This document shows positions 1 through 11,760 of a DNA stretch of 64,000 nucleotides, in pieces. The stretch covers positions 13,651,373-13,715,372 of the forward strand of contig NC_036443.1 of NCBI RefSeq assembly GCF_002775205.1. Direction: 5' to 3'. The number at the start of each line of letters is the position of its first letter. Within the stretch, counting starts at the first letter, position 1. This DNA is from Xiphophorus maculatus (lineage: Eukaryota > Chordata > Actinopteri > Cyprinodontiformes > Poeciliidae). The position numbers were made by a program, and so were the translations under genes. Below the pieces are notes generated by a model. That model was not told the DNA's origin. It saw nothing but the letters and a program-made list of their open reading frames with translations, and did no database searches.

Positions 1-2841
1 AACAACAATACCTGTCCCCAAGCATGAGAACACGTGGATGCTCTGTTGCTGTACTTCCAAGATATTCCACCATATTTGTCCCAATCTGGTGTGTGGAAAA
101 AGCAGAAAGGAAGCCATTAGTCATTTAAAGGTAAGGAGGAACATTCCCCACTAATAATTTTTGACTAATTCTTATATGATTTTTGTTTGATACATTATCA
201 AAAGACCCTTGCGTTTGAAGTTTACATATACTAAATAAAAAGACATATTTTTGGTCAACGCTGTCTCATGTTATATGACATTAAAATTCTTATTTCACGT
301 CAATTAGGACTTGGTAAATTCCAGATTAATGACAGAGAGAACAGTGAGGGAAAAAAAGCATATTTGTTTTAAACTTCTGGTTTCAACTACATTTAAACAG
401 CAAAGAACTCATTCTGACATGAACTTACTGGCTGGACATCAATGAAGGCTTGCTGGACTTCAAGGTTGCTGGGTCTGACCACCTTTCGCCCAACTCTGTA
501 GGGAACAGCAGGGAGGAGTTTTGGCAGCAGCTGCAGTGCCACGTCACCTTGTTTGTCTGTCAAAGAAAAACTCAGATTAAAATGCTACGCAATCAAAAAA
601 GAGCCACAGGAGAAAAAAATTAGTTCAGAAAATGTTCCTTTTGAGCTTCAATACCTTGTGGAAGCAACTCAATCTCAGGCAGAAGACCGCTCTCCTCCTT
701 CTTCCCCATGCGAATGACCTTTGATGAGAACAAGGTGTTCCAGTTCTCTGTCAGTTTTCCACAAGACTGTGGATATAAAACGGCAAAGTCCTGCAAAATC
801 TAACAATCAGAAAAGACAAAAATACAAATCAAATGTAAAAGTGAAATGAACTATTACATTCAACCTTTCATGGGTGCTACAAATGTATGTTCTGGGTAGT
901 TTGACATTTTGAGTTTGATTGTAATTGTACATTTTCACATGGTATTGCAGTTTATTGTTTAACATTTAACTGATCTCAATATGAGGTATAACCTCACCAT
1001 CCCTGGTGTGTCCAACAAACGTGGGAACTCTGCAAAAATCTGCTGCATTGGGATTGTCCCACTTGAGCGGATCCATCCTGCGCGATATACTGCAGTTTCC
1101 CGCATGTATTGGACAACCTGGTCTGCGGGCCAGAAGTTATTTTTTAGCCATTCTGTCATCTGGATGGCACGCTCAGCACTGATGGTTGGTTCTGTGGGGA
1201 AAAAAATATTACAGGAATTAAAAGAAAAAAATGTGAGGTAATTCACAGCAATAAGAGCTTAGATTGCTGCTCAAAACAATAGGGCTTGGAAAAAGTCTAT
1301 GTGCTAGTACCAGGCAAACTTGATCTTTTTGGTGGAGCTTCTGGGGCTGAAAGCATCTTCTTCCTTGGTTGATGCCTTTTCCTTACATTACGGAGACGCT
1401 CCTCCAGAAAGCCAGTTGCTGGCCTGTGTTGTCTTCCGCGGGTAAACCAGGCGTCCTGAACATTTTTAACAAAAGAAATATAAAAGTTAAATGTTAGCCT
1501 TTCTGTTTTAATGTCCAAATTTTTTATTAAACCTACAACTCAAAGCTCAAACACCATAGTTACAATGATATTTAATGCTAACCATTGTGCAAGTTGTTGA
1601 AGTACTTGTGTGCTAGTTCTCTGAAGTGTGAAAACTTACATATCCTGTACCATGGCTGTCTCTTAAACATGGAAACTGGTCCACAATCGAAGATGCCAGA
1701 ATTGCTTTAGTGTCTAAAGATGGGCTGGAAACAAAAAAAATTACACTCAGTAAGACAGGCAAGTAAAATATTTTATTTTAATTAGTTATTGTAAGATGAA
1801 AACATAGAGCAGAAACCTTAAAACACAAACAATTTCCAAAAAATCCAGTTTTTATTAGCCCAACACATACTTTAAGACTTCTTACTGGAGAAATTTTACT
1901 TAGGTGAGCACTGCACAATGCCGTTAATGTTCTCACCAAGAGCAAAATGTCACAAAAACAACCTAATTGATCCAGTTTTTACAAGAAATACTCACTTTTC
2001 TCCATATTGATCCATCAAGTGTGACACAAGTGTTCTGACCATGCACCGTCTTTCACGAATGGATATATGCTGATTTCCATCAAGACTGATAACCACAGGT
2101 CTACCTTCAGGGGAGGCACTGAGGATCTCACGGATGTTCTACAGATAAATAGTGAAAAATAAAATAGCTGTTATTTAGGTGCAGTTTAATATTCTTAGAA
2201 ATTTAAGAAAAGATGAGATGTGTCATTTTTAATTTTAATTAGTAAGAATGGATGTCAATATGTTATGTAGGAAAGGTTGATTGTGCAGCTTAACTTACAA
2301 ATGCTGCTCTTCCAACAGAAGAAACTCCACTCTCTAATTCAGCATGTGGTGTAGGATCAGCATCTTCAGTTGTTTTAGGGCTAGATGTCCAGTGTGCTCA
2401 AAGTGAGCACACTGGAGCACACTATCTTGAAGTTGAATATGTGTTATGAATTACTCTTAGGTGAGAAAAAAATTCCTTATGTTATGTCCTAAAGACATCC
2501 CACATTTAAAACACACATATCCCATTTTGTCTTGTCCTATGACTCAAAGCATACCTCAAGAAATTTTGCAAAATGACGTTGAAATTTCAGACGAGGACCA
2601 AGGTGAGGAATCAGGGATGTCAGGCAGTTAGCATCCAAAAGAAAGAAGCTTTCTTCATCAATGTTTTCAGCTGAAATATATTAGAAATTACATATTAATA
2701 TTTTCAATCCAAAGAATTCCTGCCAATGCATGCTTTTAAGTACACACACACACACATGTATATACTTAACCTACCTTCAAAAGCAGGGATTAGGTCAGAA
2801 AGTTTCCATTCAGTCAGCTTCTGTTTTACAAACTCATCCAT
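1..2841 (-). CDS. SAM-domain protein, SAMD3-like teleost family (5' part; continues past left edge)
   Basis: This is the 5' part of a multi-exon gene read on the minus strand. Coding exons by splice signals and phase: 2841-2775, 2670-2555, a problematic exon ending at 2299, 2138-1996, 1724-1640, 1455-1311, 1191-998, 799-655, 556-429 and 85-1. The start ATG at 2841 has A at -3 and G at +4. Residues 1-61 (MDEFVKQKLTEW..., then IPHLGPRLKFQRHF) look like a SAM domain. Later exons carry hallmarks of the fish 'SAMD3-like' group: RRCMVRTLVSHLMDQYGEK, then DAWFTRGRQHRPATGFLEER, then IGTNMVEYLGST. I recall this family as numerous in fish and without an assigned biochemical role. All junctions keep frame except exon 3: no upstream AG gives the needed phase without crossing a stop. 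Skipping exon 3 keeps frame, as does an internal acceptor leaving 33 nt (2331-2299). The 799 acceptor could instead be 790. The gene may be intact with an optional exon, or decaying. Confidence 0.75.
2389..2415. repeat. Perfect inverted repeat, 12-bp arms, 3-bp spacer
   Basis: The arms CCAGTGTGCTCA and TGAGCACACTGG flank AAG. It lies just upstream (in transcript sense) of the third exon of the SAM-domain gene, where the expected splice acceptor cannot be placed in phase. An inverted duplication here could have replaced the original acceptor; that is inference. Confidence 0.9.
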
Positions 2842-4138
2842 CTTTCAGATCTTTCAGGGAAAAAAGTGATACAATTTGAGTCATTTTTTTCCTATGTGGA
2901 AAATAACCTGTACAATGTGTGCAAAAATATTTTATTTAGGACAATCACCAAATATTTTACAGCAAATAAGAAAAAAATAATAGGACATTGACTATATGTT
3001 TAGCAGCTAATAACCCTGAACAAATGTAAAACATCACTTTTTGGGACACCAGGAGAGATCACACTGTTCAGTCTTGTTTTCACCAGCGCAACCTGATACC
3101 TGACAACATGAAGCAGATCTGTGTAAACCCAAAAGTTAATCCAGCTGTTTTCACTAATAACTGTATGTTTTTAATTCCACCTTGGTGGCTAATAATGGCC
3201 AGAATAACATACGTGCGCATTATCTAATTTCTGCGTCATGATGATGTTGCTGCTTACATAAAATCATATGGTAATGACAGATACAGTATAGCCGTCAGTT
3301 TGTGTTAAGCATATGCCATCGCAGAGTGTGCTGATCTGACAGAACACCGGTGGGGACGACTCCAAACATGTCGGAGCACTTTTAAATTAAGAGATATTTC
3401 AATAAATCGAGCAGATATTTTATTGTTACATAGTTAAATCTTCACTAGAAATCTGTAAAAGTTACTTTTATTTGACAGAAAGCATATTATCCAACTTTAG
3501 CTTCCCCTCCTCTGCCATTGCTGGTGCATACTTTTTTTTTCTTCTCCACTGCCTCAGTCGGTTTCACCCAGGTTAGCCGTATAATAGCATAGCATAGTGT
3601 GTTCAGTAAGAAATAAAAGGCTTAATGAAAATGGCATTTAACAGTTATATTACTGATATATTACTATGAATACCTGTATAGCCTGTATCGCTTCGGACAC
3701 CGCTACTGCAAAGCCTCCAGTCCCTACTTGTCGCTATAGATCCGTTATTAGCATTCTGGCTAAGCTACCACCTTTTGCGCGCGCTAGTGAACGAGGCCCG
3801 CGAAAACCAGGGAGCAAAGCGCCATCTCTCCCTCCCACACCCTCACCTTTTTTTTTAAACCAAATTGGATAAATTATCTTTGAATTAAATGAATTATTTC
3901 AAAAACATTACCCTATCAACGAAGATGATAGGTTAAATCAAATAATTAAATTAAAGTTACATAAATTTAATTTAAAAAATCTGTAGTATATGAAGAATAC
4001 AATAACCCTATAAACTTTAAAAATATTATGCCATGATATTGTAACTTACCATGTTTTATTTGAATTGAGAAATCCAGTGTTGTCTGATCAGGTCACAGTC
4101 CAGTTGAAAATGGAGGTTTGTGAAGAGGGCAATGGATT

Positions 4139-4381
4139 TTTACCCAATTGGTTGGGTCAAACTGTATTTGACCCAACCAATTGGGTAAAGTGTTGAGTCA
4201 ACTGAACCTGAAACCTAACAGAATCAGTTAAGTGGAGTTCATTAAAACAAAAAAAAAAGTCAACCCAACCGCTGGGTCACTACTTTTGATCCAATATTGG
4301 GTCAAAGTAACCCAACATATGACCCAGCATCTCTTACCCAGAAGTTGGGTTATGAAAATAACCCAGCATTTTTTACTGTGT
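4139..4381. repeat. TTGGGT/ACCCAA-rich repeat (MITE-like) containing a 23-bp perfect hairpin
   Basis: The stretch is a degenerate run of TTGGGT and ACCCAA units in both orientations. At 4139-4161 and 4167-4189 there is a perfect 23-bp inverted repeat with a 5-base loop. The right boundary reads TTTTTTACTGTG, so the reverse strand begins CACAGTAAAAAATGCTGGGTT. I recall that as the start of a very common fish interspersed repeat; the superfamily is not assigned. Confidence 0.6.
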
Positions 4382-4683
4382 TCTGAATCGACAATCAATT
4401 AAGAATTGCTTTGCTTGGGGTAAAAAAAAAAACCATAATCACCCCTATCATTTGCTCTGTAATATCCGGCTTCCATTTCATCTCCAGAGCTTTTAGCGCG
4501 TCTTTGGCGCGGTCAGTTTCGGTAAACAGCGCTCTGTGGATTTGAGCGCATTATACCGATCAGCGACTCCACCACTGCAGTAGCAGCAGCTCGTTGCGGA
4601 AAAGAGCCGCATGCGGGCCTGCGTGGAGCCGCAGAGAGCCAGTCATAGGTAGACTGCTCATTTTTAATGATCCCAGTGGCTCC

Positions 4684-4684
<1 letters not shown>

Positions 4685-4716
<32 letters not shown>

Positions 4717-4718
4717 GC

Positions 4719-4779
<61 letters not shown>
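4685..4779. repeat. Compound trinucleotide microsatellite (GCT)10-(GAT)20
   Basis: Ten GCT units are followed, after a short GCGCT junction, by about twenty GAT units with no interruption. It lies in a GC-richer segment about 0.3 kb upstream of the likely AMIGO1 first exon. Open frames across it would encode poly-Cys/poly-Asp or poly-Ala/poly-Met, with no conserved protein around them, so it is treated as non-coding. Confidence 0.9.
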
Positions 4780-4781
<2 letters not shown>

Positions 4782-4979
4782 CCGGACTTAAACCGAACCT
4801 GCACCAAAATGCGCCAGAATCTTACTCGCTCCGGAGCAAAACGTGCTTATGAAAAAAAAAAAACAACCGACTAGAATCTGATAACTAAATGAGGGTGATT
4901 GGTTAAATGAACGCCTGATTTCTGCGTTTTACGTAAGCAATTTTTTTTTTTTTTTTTTTTTTTTGCGTAATTTTGCGCC

Positions 4980-5188
4980 GGGTGTTAGATGCCTCGTGGA
5001 GCGGGATTATTTTTGCCAAAGAGATCTGAGCAGGGGTTCTCCCTCCTCCCTGCATCAGCCGTCCTCAGCAGCAGACGCGGAAGCTCGCTCAGACAGCTCC
5101 TCGTCTGCAGAAACGCCGTAAACAAACGCAGGGAGCTGGTTTCACGAAATCAGCGTCGCCTTCTGCTGCTGCACCCCGACGACTGAAG
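4980..5188 (+). promoter_or_regulatory. amigo1: Likely non-coding first exon and proximal promoter of AMIGO1
   Basis: The stretch is GC-rich with no conserved protein and ends in CTGAAG followed by GCAAGT, which matches the consensus of GC-type splice donors (AAG|GCAAGT). The next acceptor in the right place is the TTTTCAG ending at 7971, just upstream of the AMIGO1 coding exon. As I recall, mammalian AMIGO1 has the same design: an untranslated first exon and a single coding exon. The transcription start cannot be located. Confidence 0.4.
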
Positions 5189-7971
5189 GCAAGTGTTCTC
5201 TCCATCTTTATTTCTTTGTACTTGTTATTTTGTCAACATGATCGTGCAGTGCAACGGCTTGCACGGCTCTTACATAAAATGAGCGGAGGGCAGTTTATGA
5301 ACATGACACGACTTGGTAGTACTGATATTTGCATGATTTTGCCTGTGTGCGTTTATTTGTTTGGACTTTTTTTTTTTTACTGTGTGCGGCAGCGTGCAGC
5401 TGTGTCAGGGAGATCAAGAAATGGCGAGGTAGAGATGGAAAGATGGGCAGAGCAAAGGGAATCAGTTTGTGTCTTAGGGAGTGTGAATACACATGGGTTA
5501 GTTACAACACCGTGTTGTGCGTCTGTTTGATTTAAAGACAGACACGTAGAGCTGCACAGGAAAGTTGTGCTGATGGAGAGGTGAAGGCTGAAAGGAAAAT
5601 TACGCGAACCTCTACACTGGGGGGTTATTTTTTATTACGAGTCCACTAAACACACCATTTACTGAAATTAAATAGAATTTTTTAAACAGAAATAATTTGA
5701 GTTAATGCATTTCTTTTTTTTTTTATTACAATTTATTTTTCTTAGTTTTTTTCATAAAAGATGGTTAAAGTTGAAATGTCCGCCAGAGCCGGCACAAGAT
5801 TGTACCGGGCCTTAAGCAGATTTTAATAAGGGGGGCTTCTACTTCTTAGCCCCTTCAGCCGCTGCCCACAGTTTTAAGGTGGGTCCTGTTTGAACTCAAA
5901 GGTCGTGTTTTCCAGTTACCAGTTAAAAAAAAAGGAAGACCCTAAAGACCCTCCGACTAGTAAAGTTTTGCATCAGTGTGGAGGTTTTCCCCCCAGAAAC
6001 TTTCTAAGCCAGATCCACCAGCAGCCTACTAATGTTTTCATGTAAAAAAAAAAAAAAGTTAAAAGAAGATGTGAAAATATGATGAGGTAATTATGTGTTA
6101 TTGGAAGACATTGTTGACAATACACGAACTAGAGTCTTAAAAAGGCAAACACAATAAATGCATTGAGCTCAATAAATGTAATTTATTTTGCACTTCAGTT
6201 AAATCCTAATTAAGTAATCAACCGGCGGCTCTGGAAAAAGCTATGTAAAGCTGGTCACATTTGAAACAAAGAAATGAAAAGAAATACTGTCTAAAATGAA
6301 CAATGATAAATAAGCATATTTGTATTGTTAACTAAATATTGTAGGGTTCACAATTTAGGTTTTTATAGCACTAAGTTTTTGTGTGTTTTCTAAATTCTAC
6401 CTTTTTGTTTAAAGGTCCTACCTTTCTGTTTTGAGGTGCCTTTGCAGAACAGGTGTGCCTGTCCCAAAACTGATGCGATCCTTCTAGTCCGAGGGAAACC
6501 CTGAATGTGGCTGCAGCACATAAAGAAGTGGTAGATGTTGCAGGTGTTAACTATTTATTTACACTTTTAATGATAACTATCTCATTAAACAACTGGCTCT
6601 CTGTTTAAAAAAAAAAATCAAGCAACTTGTTGTGAAATAAATATAAGAACATCCTGTTTTGCTAATAGCAGTTCACACCAAATCAAACAGCAAGTCACAA
6701 CCTTTTACAACTTGCAACTAGAACGCTCTCAGCTCGGCCGTGATGTCATTCCAACCTTTGACTTCCAGCGCTAATCGAATGCAGTTTCAACACGGATTCG
6801 GTTGAGTCAGGAAGGAGGGGCCAAGTTTGGCTGACAGCTATTGGCAAAATTTGCAAATATATGTCAAGATGGATTTCACAGCAGTTCCCGTGTGGATGAA
6901 AAGTGACTCTAGCTCAGGTACAAGCAGCAGAAAAAAATCTGTTAGTAATAAATTAGGAGTCTTCACTAAGTTAATCAAACTTCAGTGTCTTATTAAAGTG
7001 TTCACTCCTTTCGAACCTTTTCATACCATGACTCTTTAAAAACACACACTTTAATGTGTGTTATTGGGATTTTCTGATATGCCTAGGCCGGTCCTATTGC
7101 GATAAACAATAATATTGTTGTTTGGAAACCTTTTTCAATTAATAATGGCATTGAGAAGACAATCTCAAAGCTCAATAAACTTTAAAATCTAATTAACATT
7201 TGAACACTGAAACTATAAGACCTTTAAAATATTCAAAAAGAATAAAGAAAACAGCAGAAAACAAATAAAACAAATTATGAAGTCGGTGTAAACAAAATTA
7301 TCTTTCAAAAAAATGGTTAGTTGAGATCAAAGCACCAGACTGAAGATTTTTATCATCCAGTTTATGGTAAAAGAGAAAAACGATAAATCATGCAAATAGA
7401 AATTATTGAGTTTCTTTTAATTTATCATGCAATTAATTGATTTATTGTTTATTGTTTACCAACAAAGAGGAATGAAAATAAAAAATAATTTCCAGAATAA
7501 TTCACCAATCTAGGATCTAGGCATCTAGTTAGTAACTCAAATCCACCTGTTTGTAATGTAGTCACAGTGTATCTGCAACTGTTCTGCTTTAGCAGTCATG
7601 ATGGCCGAGGAACATAGAAAGATCAGGGTTAAAGGTCAAACCAACCAAGTCATGGTTGCACACCTAATCTGATAAGTAGGGGGAAAGAGCGTTAGTCAGA
7701 GAAGTAGTCTTGAAAGAAAAAGATTCCAATGAACAAAAATGACATTTTGAGATTTATGGCCTACGTGAGAGCTCAAGTGTTCTCGGGGCCTCCTGAAGAT
7801 TTTGGGGTCTTGGTTCGGTTTACCTCTGGTTGACAGTTTTATCCTCCATTTAAAAGAGAAGTAAAATCCAGAAATTTTGTATTGTATTCATATGATTGGA
7901 GTATTTTTCAGAAACTGCGTATTTTATGTTTTGTTTTAAAAATCTAATAACATGTTTGTCTTATTTTTCAG
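5189..7971 (+). other. Probable 5'-UTR intron of AMIGO1; no genes seen
   Basis: This AT-rich stretch has no supported exon. It runs from the putative GC donor at 5189 to a good acceptor (polypyrimidine tract then CAG) ending at 7971. Open frames inside are short and unrecognisable. Confidence 0.4.
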
Positions 7972-7984
7972 CTTTTATTCACCA

Positions 7985-8037
7985 ATGTGCTTGGGACTCC
8001 TACATCCTAGAGCGTTTTCCTGAAAATGGGATCATAA
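7985..8037 (+). promoter_or_regulatory. Two upstream ORFs in the AMIGO1 leader
   Basis: In the presumed 5' UTR part of the coding exon, an ATG at 7985 opens a 12-codon frame ending at TGA 8021-8023. A second ATG at 8026 opens ATG-GGA-TCA-TAA, ending at 8037. Both close before the main ATG at 8071, so scanning ribosomes would meet them first. A translational effect is inference. Confidence 0.45.
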
Positions 8038-8070
8038 TAAACCTCTCGAGGATTGAGAACAACTGCTAGC

Positions 8071-9588
8071 ATGTTGCAATCTTCCTCCAGAGCAGGTGAA
8101 ACTTTACCCCTCTGTAAGTTTCAGAATAAGTTGCAGAGATGGGGCCTGGTTCTCACCCTCTGCGCCGCCGTCCTCTGGCTTCCTGAGGCAGCGGGGTCGA
8201 CACTGAACTGCCATACGACGTGCATCTGCGCCTCGAACATCGTCAGCTGCTCCAAGATGGACCTGAGTGCCGTTCCCACTGGTCTGCCACTCTATACCAC
8301 TGTGCTGGATCTCAGCTACAACGCCATATCTCGGCTCAGATCTGATTGGACTACTGTCAAGCTTCCGAATCTCCATAACCTCTTGCTCAGCCACAACGAT
8401 CTCTTTTTCCTTTCCTCTGAAGCTTTTATAAATGTGAAGCAACTGCGCTACTTGGACCTGTCCTCCAACAAACTGCATATGCTGGATGAGTTTGTTTTCG
8501 AGCCTTTGGTCTACTTGGAGGTCCTCTTGCTCTACAACAACCAAATTTCACAGATTGACAGGACAGCCTTTGCCACCATGATCAACCTTCAGAAGCTGTA
8601 TCTCAGCCAGAACCAAATCTCCCGCTTCCCAGGGGAGCTGATCAAAGACAGGTATCGCCTGGAAAAGCTGAGCCTCCTGGACGTTTCGTCCAACAGGATC
8701 AAAAAGGTTCCCATAGATGACCTTAATATGCTGCCTGCCTGGATTAAAAATGGCCTCTACTTCCACAACAACCCTCTGCAGTGTACCTGTAATCTCTACA
8801 CACTCCTGGCCCACTGGTACATTCGTAAGCTGAACTCTGTTGTGGACTTCAGTGACGAGTTCACGTGCGTCCTGCCTAATTCGCAGAAAACCCAGATTTT
8901 CGATCTTAGTGGCGAAAGCATGAACTGCAGCACGTTCAAGGAGGCAGACGAAGAGGCTTTCCTGGAGCAAACGTTGATCCTCAGCTGTGACACCAAACAC
9001 CGTGACATGATGAAGACCTGGGCGTTGCCCGGGACGTCAGGAGACAACCAGACTGCAAAGGTCCTGCCAAACGGGAATCTGCAGATAAGTCCGGTGAGGT
9101 ACGATGACTCCGGGACCTACACGTGCTTTGCTGTGAGCGAAAGTTTTAATGAGACTATCTACATTGTGCTGAAGGTTCACAACTTCACCATGCATGGGGC
9201 TGGGGAGACTTTGAACACAGCTTACACTACCTTGGTGGGCTGCCTGGCCAGTGTGGTGCTGGTGCTCATGTACCTCTACTTGACACCGTGCCGCTGTTTC
9301 TGCTGTCCCAGCAAAGGGAAGAACCGGGGCGAGGACAGCATCCACTCCTCGATGCTCAGCGTCACTCCCACCCACGAGGACCCGGCGATGAAGGCCGAGC
9401 TGAACAGGCACGTTGCGTTCATCGACTCCAAAGACTTGCAGGGCCAGAATGGCAAGGTGAATCCCAACGGGGACGAGGACAATGACGACTTGGATGGAGA
9501 GGCTGGCTCTCTCATGAAGGGGAAGAGGAAGAAATCGGTAGCAGAGTCCATTAGCTCCGTCTTCTCAGACACTCCCATGGTGGTTTGA
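8071..9588 (+). CDS. amigo1: Amphoterin-induced protein 1 (AMIGO1), LRR/Ig adhesion protein
   Basis: The protein is 505 residues in one exon, close to the human length (about 493). Order: N-terminal signal region with hydrophobic core about 24-42 (WGLVLTLCAAVLWLP); cysteine-rich LRR cap (CHTTCICASNIVSCSK, about 47-62); six leucine-rich repeats to about 210, with LYLSQNQISRFP; C-terminal LRR cap from NNPLQCTC; one Ig domain (about 285-365) with the DSGTYTC motif; a transmembrane helix (about 385-410, TTLVGCLASVVLVLMYLYLT); and a cytoplasmic tail ending SVFSDTPMVV, nearly identical to the mammalian terminus. AMIGO1 is known as a neuronal homophilic adhesion protein and an auxiliary subunit of Kv2 potassium channels. 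The first in-frame ATG is 8071; the frame extends a few codons 5' without an ATG. It lies upstream of, and convergent with, the synaptophysin-like gene. Confidence 0.96.
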   Translation: MLQSSSRAGETLPLCKFQNKLQRWGLVLTLCAAVLWLPEAAGSTLNCHTTCICASNIVSCSKMDLSAVPTGLPLYTTVLDLSYNAISRLRSDWTTVKLPNLHNLLLSHNDLFFLSSEAFINVKQLRYLDLSSNKLHMLDEFVFEPLVYLEVLLLYNNQISQIDRTAFATMINLQKLYLSQNQISRFPGELIKDRYRLEKLSLLDVSSNRIKKVPIDDLNMLPAWIKNGLYFHNNPLQCTCNLYTLLAHWYIRKLNSVVDFSDEFTCVLPNSQKTQIFDLSGESMNCSTFKEADEEAFLEQTLILSCDTKHRDMMKTWALPGTSGDNQTAKVLPNGNLQISPVRYDDSGTYTCFAVSESFNETIYIVLKVHNFTMHGAGETLNTAYTTLVGCLASVVLVLMYLYLTPCRCFCCPSKGKNRGEDSIHSSMLSVTPTHEDPAMKAELNRHVAFIDSKDLQGQNGKVNPNGDEDNDDLDGEAGSLMKGKRKKSVAESISSVFSDTPMVV

Positions 9589-11119
9589 GTCGACAGTGAC
9601 GCTAATGGGCACATTAAGAGCCATGATTTATTGAATTTAAACTCCTACTGTGACCCTGTGCGGGGAAAGGCTAGAGGGATGGATAGCAAACTTATTATTG
9701 CATCTGAAAGGGAGCTCAAAGCGAATTGTCTTGTTGTCAAAGAGGACAATAAGCCAGACTTTTCCAGCGTTTCAACCTGTAGCAATTACTATTCATACTG
9801 TGAAAGGAAAGGATGCATATAGGATGTGGAACCTATTAGAGAAGAAATGTGGTTGTTAGCAGCACTCAGGAAGCGATGTACTACAACCGATTGAGAATTG
9901 TAAAAATTTGCAGATTTCAAAAACAACATTTTACATTTTGGTATAAATCAAAACCGTGGTTTCCTCATAATTGTATTTTTAATGAAGAATTTGGATAGGC
10001 TGCATCATATCAAACAAAGACAGAAACTGACGTGACCAGGCTCTGAGTAGAAGTGACATTCACCTCGAATTATATATATACGTAGTGACACGGCATGCCA
10101 TAAAAACTATTGCATTAAATTATATGAGATCCTAACGCTTGAGATATGTAACCAAGGTAAGAACATATGGATTTCTCAGAAATAGGTTTTTACCCTATTT
10201 TTTATCTGACCCTTAGCGGATACAGATTGATCCTGCTTTATATAAGTTATGAAGCCATATCTGGCAGCTATTTATCAATTACACATGATAAGTAAAAATT
10301 TCCTAATTGCACGGTTGACAATTTTTGCGTAACCATATGCTGAAATAATTGTGCATTCAGTTTCTCCCTTATTGTTTCTGCATATCTGCAGTGAAAACCA
10401 GACAATATTTTGACCGCCTCTCACAGGTAATCGTACGCAGTCGCCTGCAGAAGCACATAAGGTGCAGAAAGGTATTTTGTTCTGACAGATTATTAACATG
10501 TTGTCTCAATCCTGTAAACACATAGGTACTAAACTCCTTACAAGGACGGAGACAGCTCTGGTTGTCGTCCGCGGAGGTGCCAAATGCTGTTAAATTTTCT
10601 TCTTGGCAAAGTAACAGCATTGGTTGTGCTAATCCAGAGCTTAAAGCTCAGATGCTCAGATGCTTAGCTTATGCTGCATTATGTTATTTTATTCTTAAGA
10701 GAAGAGGTGCACATTACGGGAAAGCTGAAAGTCTATACTTTTTTATTGTTTGAGTAGGCAAGCCTGTGTTCAGATGTGATAAATGAGATGTAGTTTGAAA
10801 AATGAGGTTCGGTTCGATCAATAGTTCCCAGTGTCACACCTGAAATGTAGCCTTTTTTTTTTCTCCCTTTCTTGCTAGAATCTGATGTTTGTTGTATCAG
10901 CAGTAAAGCATTGGGGTCTGAGTAACCTTAATGGTTTCCGTCTTAAAAATAAGCTTATGAATAATGGAGATGCAGCTGTACATTACTGGCAGGAAAAGCT
11001 AGAGTTAGCCCCAGCTGCCACAAAAACAAAATTATCAGGGTTTTTTGAAACGGACTGTGCAAGATTGTCAAAGTGGGGTTCTGCTAAAAGGTTATAAGCT
11101 GTTAATAACTAAATATCTT

Positions 11120-11760
11120 AAAGTTAGAATAAATCCAGACTAGTTGGTACCGCAGGCAAAGCTAACAGCAAGTCCGAAAGGGGTAAACATGTCTACCATT
11201 TTAAAATAACTACAAAGTCAAGATGGTCCTAGCCATTTATGGAACCGTTTTTTAGATGTAAGCCGTATTTAAGTTTGCATTCTGGCGTTCTTTAAAGGAG
11301 CATCCACCTGCAGGTTCTGTTTTAAGCTCCTACATTCTCATGCTTTGTCCTGTTAAAGTTAATAAATCTTTGATGCCCTGATGTCTACACCTGACCCTAA
11401 TCTTGACATCTAATCTTGACCCTTTCCTGTAACATTAAACAGATGCTGACTTGGTTCTCCGAAGAAAAGTACATAAATGCATGTTTCATTAGGTACTTTT
11501 TTCAAACAGGAAAATAATTTGTTATTCAATACCTCATAGGTCTATTCCTATATAGATATTTATTTGCTTCTCTGTAAATGACAGGACAATGCAAGTATGA
11601 TGATGTTTTAAAAGGCTATTAGATGGGGTTTGAATAAACCGCTGTGACATCTTTAAAAGTTGTTTTAAGGCTGTGGAAGTTTGTTTTGGTCCTGACTCCT
11701 CTCTGTCATGCTGTTAGGATTTACTATCCGGTACCAACTAATCTGGATTTATACAAAATT
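11120..11760. mobile_element. Non-autonomous DNA element with about 24-bp terminal inverted repeats
   Basis: Bases 11129-11152 (ATAAATCCAGACTAGTTGGT...) match the reverse complement of 11729-11752 with one mismatch. Weaker similarity continues inward (CTAACAGCA on both sides). The interior of about 575 bp has no open frame of note, so it would be non-autonomous. No clear target-site duplication was seen and the superfamily is unassigned. Confidence 0.6.

Larger units (their letters stand above)
2842..4979. other. Non-coding stretch between the SAM-domain gene and the AMIGO1 leader
   Basis: No supported protein-coding exon is visible. It should contain the promoter and any 5' untranslated exons of the minus-strand SAM-domain gene and, towards 4.5-4.98 kb, promoter sequence of AMIGO1. 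The only structured parts are the TTGGGT-rich repeat and the trinucleotide array, listed separately. The small open frames near 3.7 and 4.6 kb have no recognisable protein content. Confidence 0.5.

Noticed and set aside
4594-4852. Open frames with poly-Cys/poly-Asp and poly-Ala/poly-Met
   Set aside because: They are produced by the trinucleotide microsatellite, with no conserved flanking protein and overlapping frames equally open.
8104-9614. Several 80-150 codon open frames on the minus strand across AMIGO1
   Set aside because: They are antisense shadows of a GC-rich single-exon gene, with no start context or recognisable domains.
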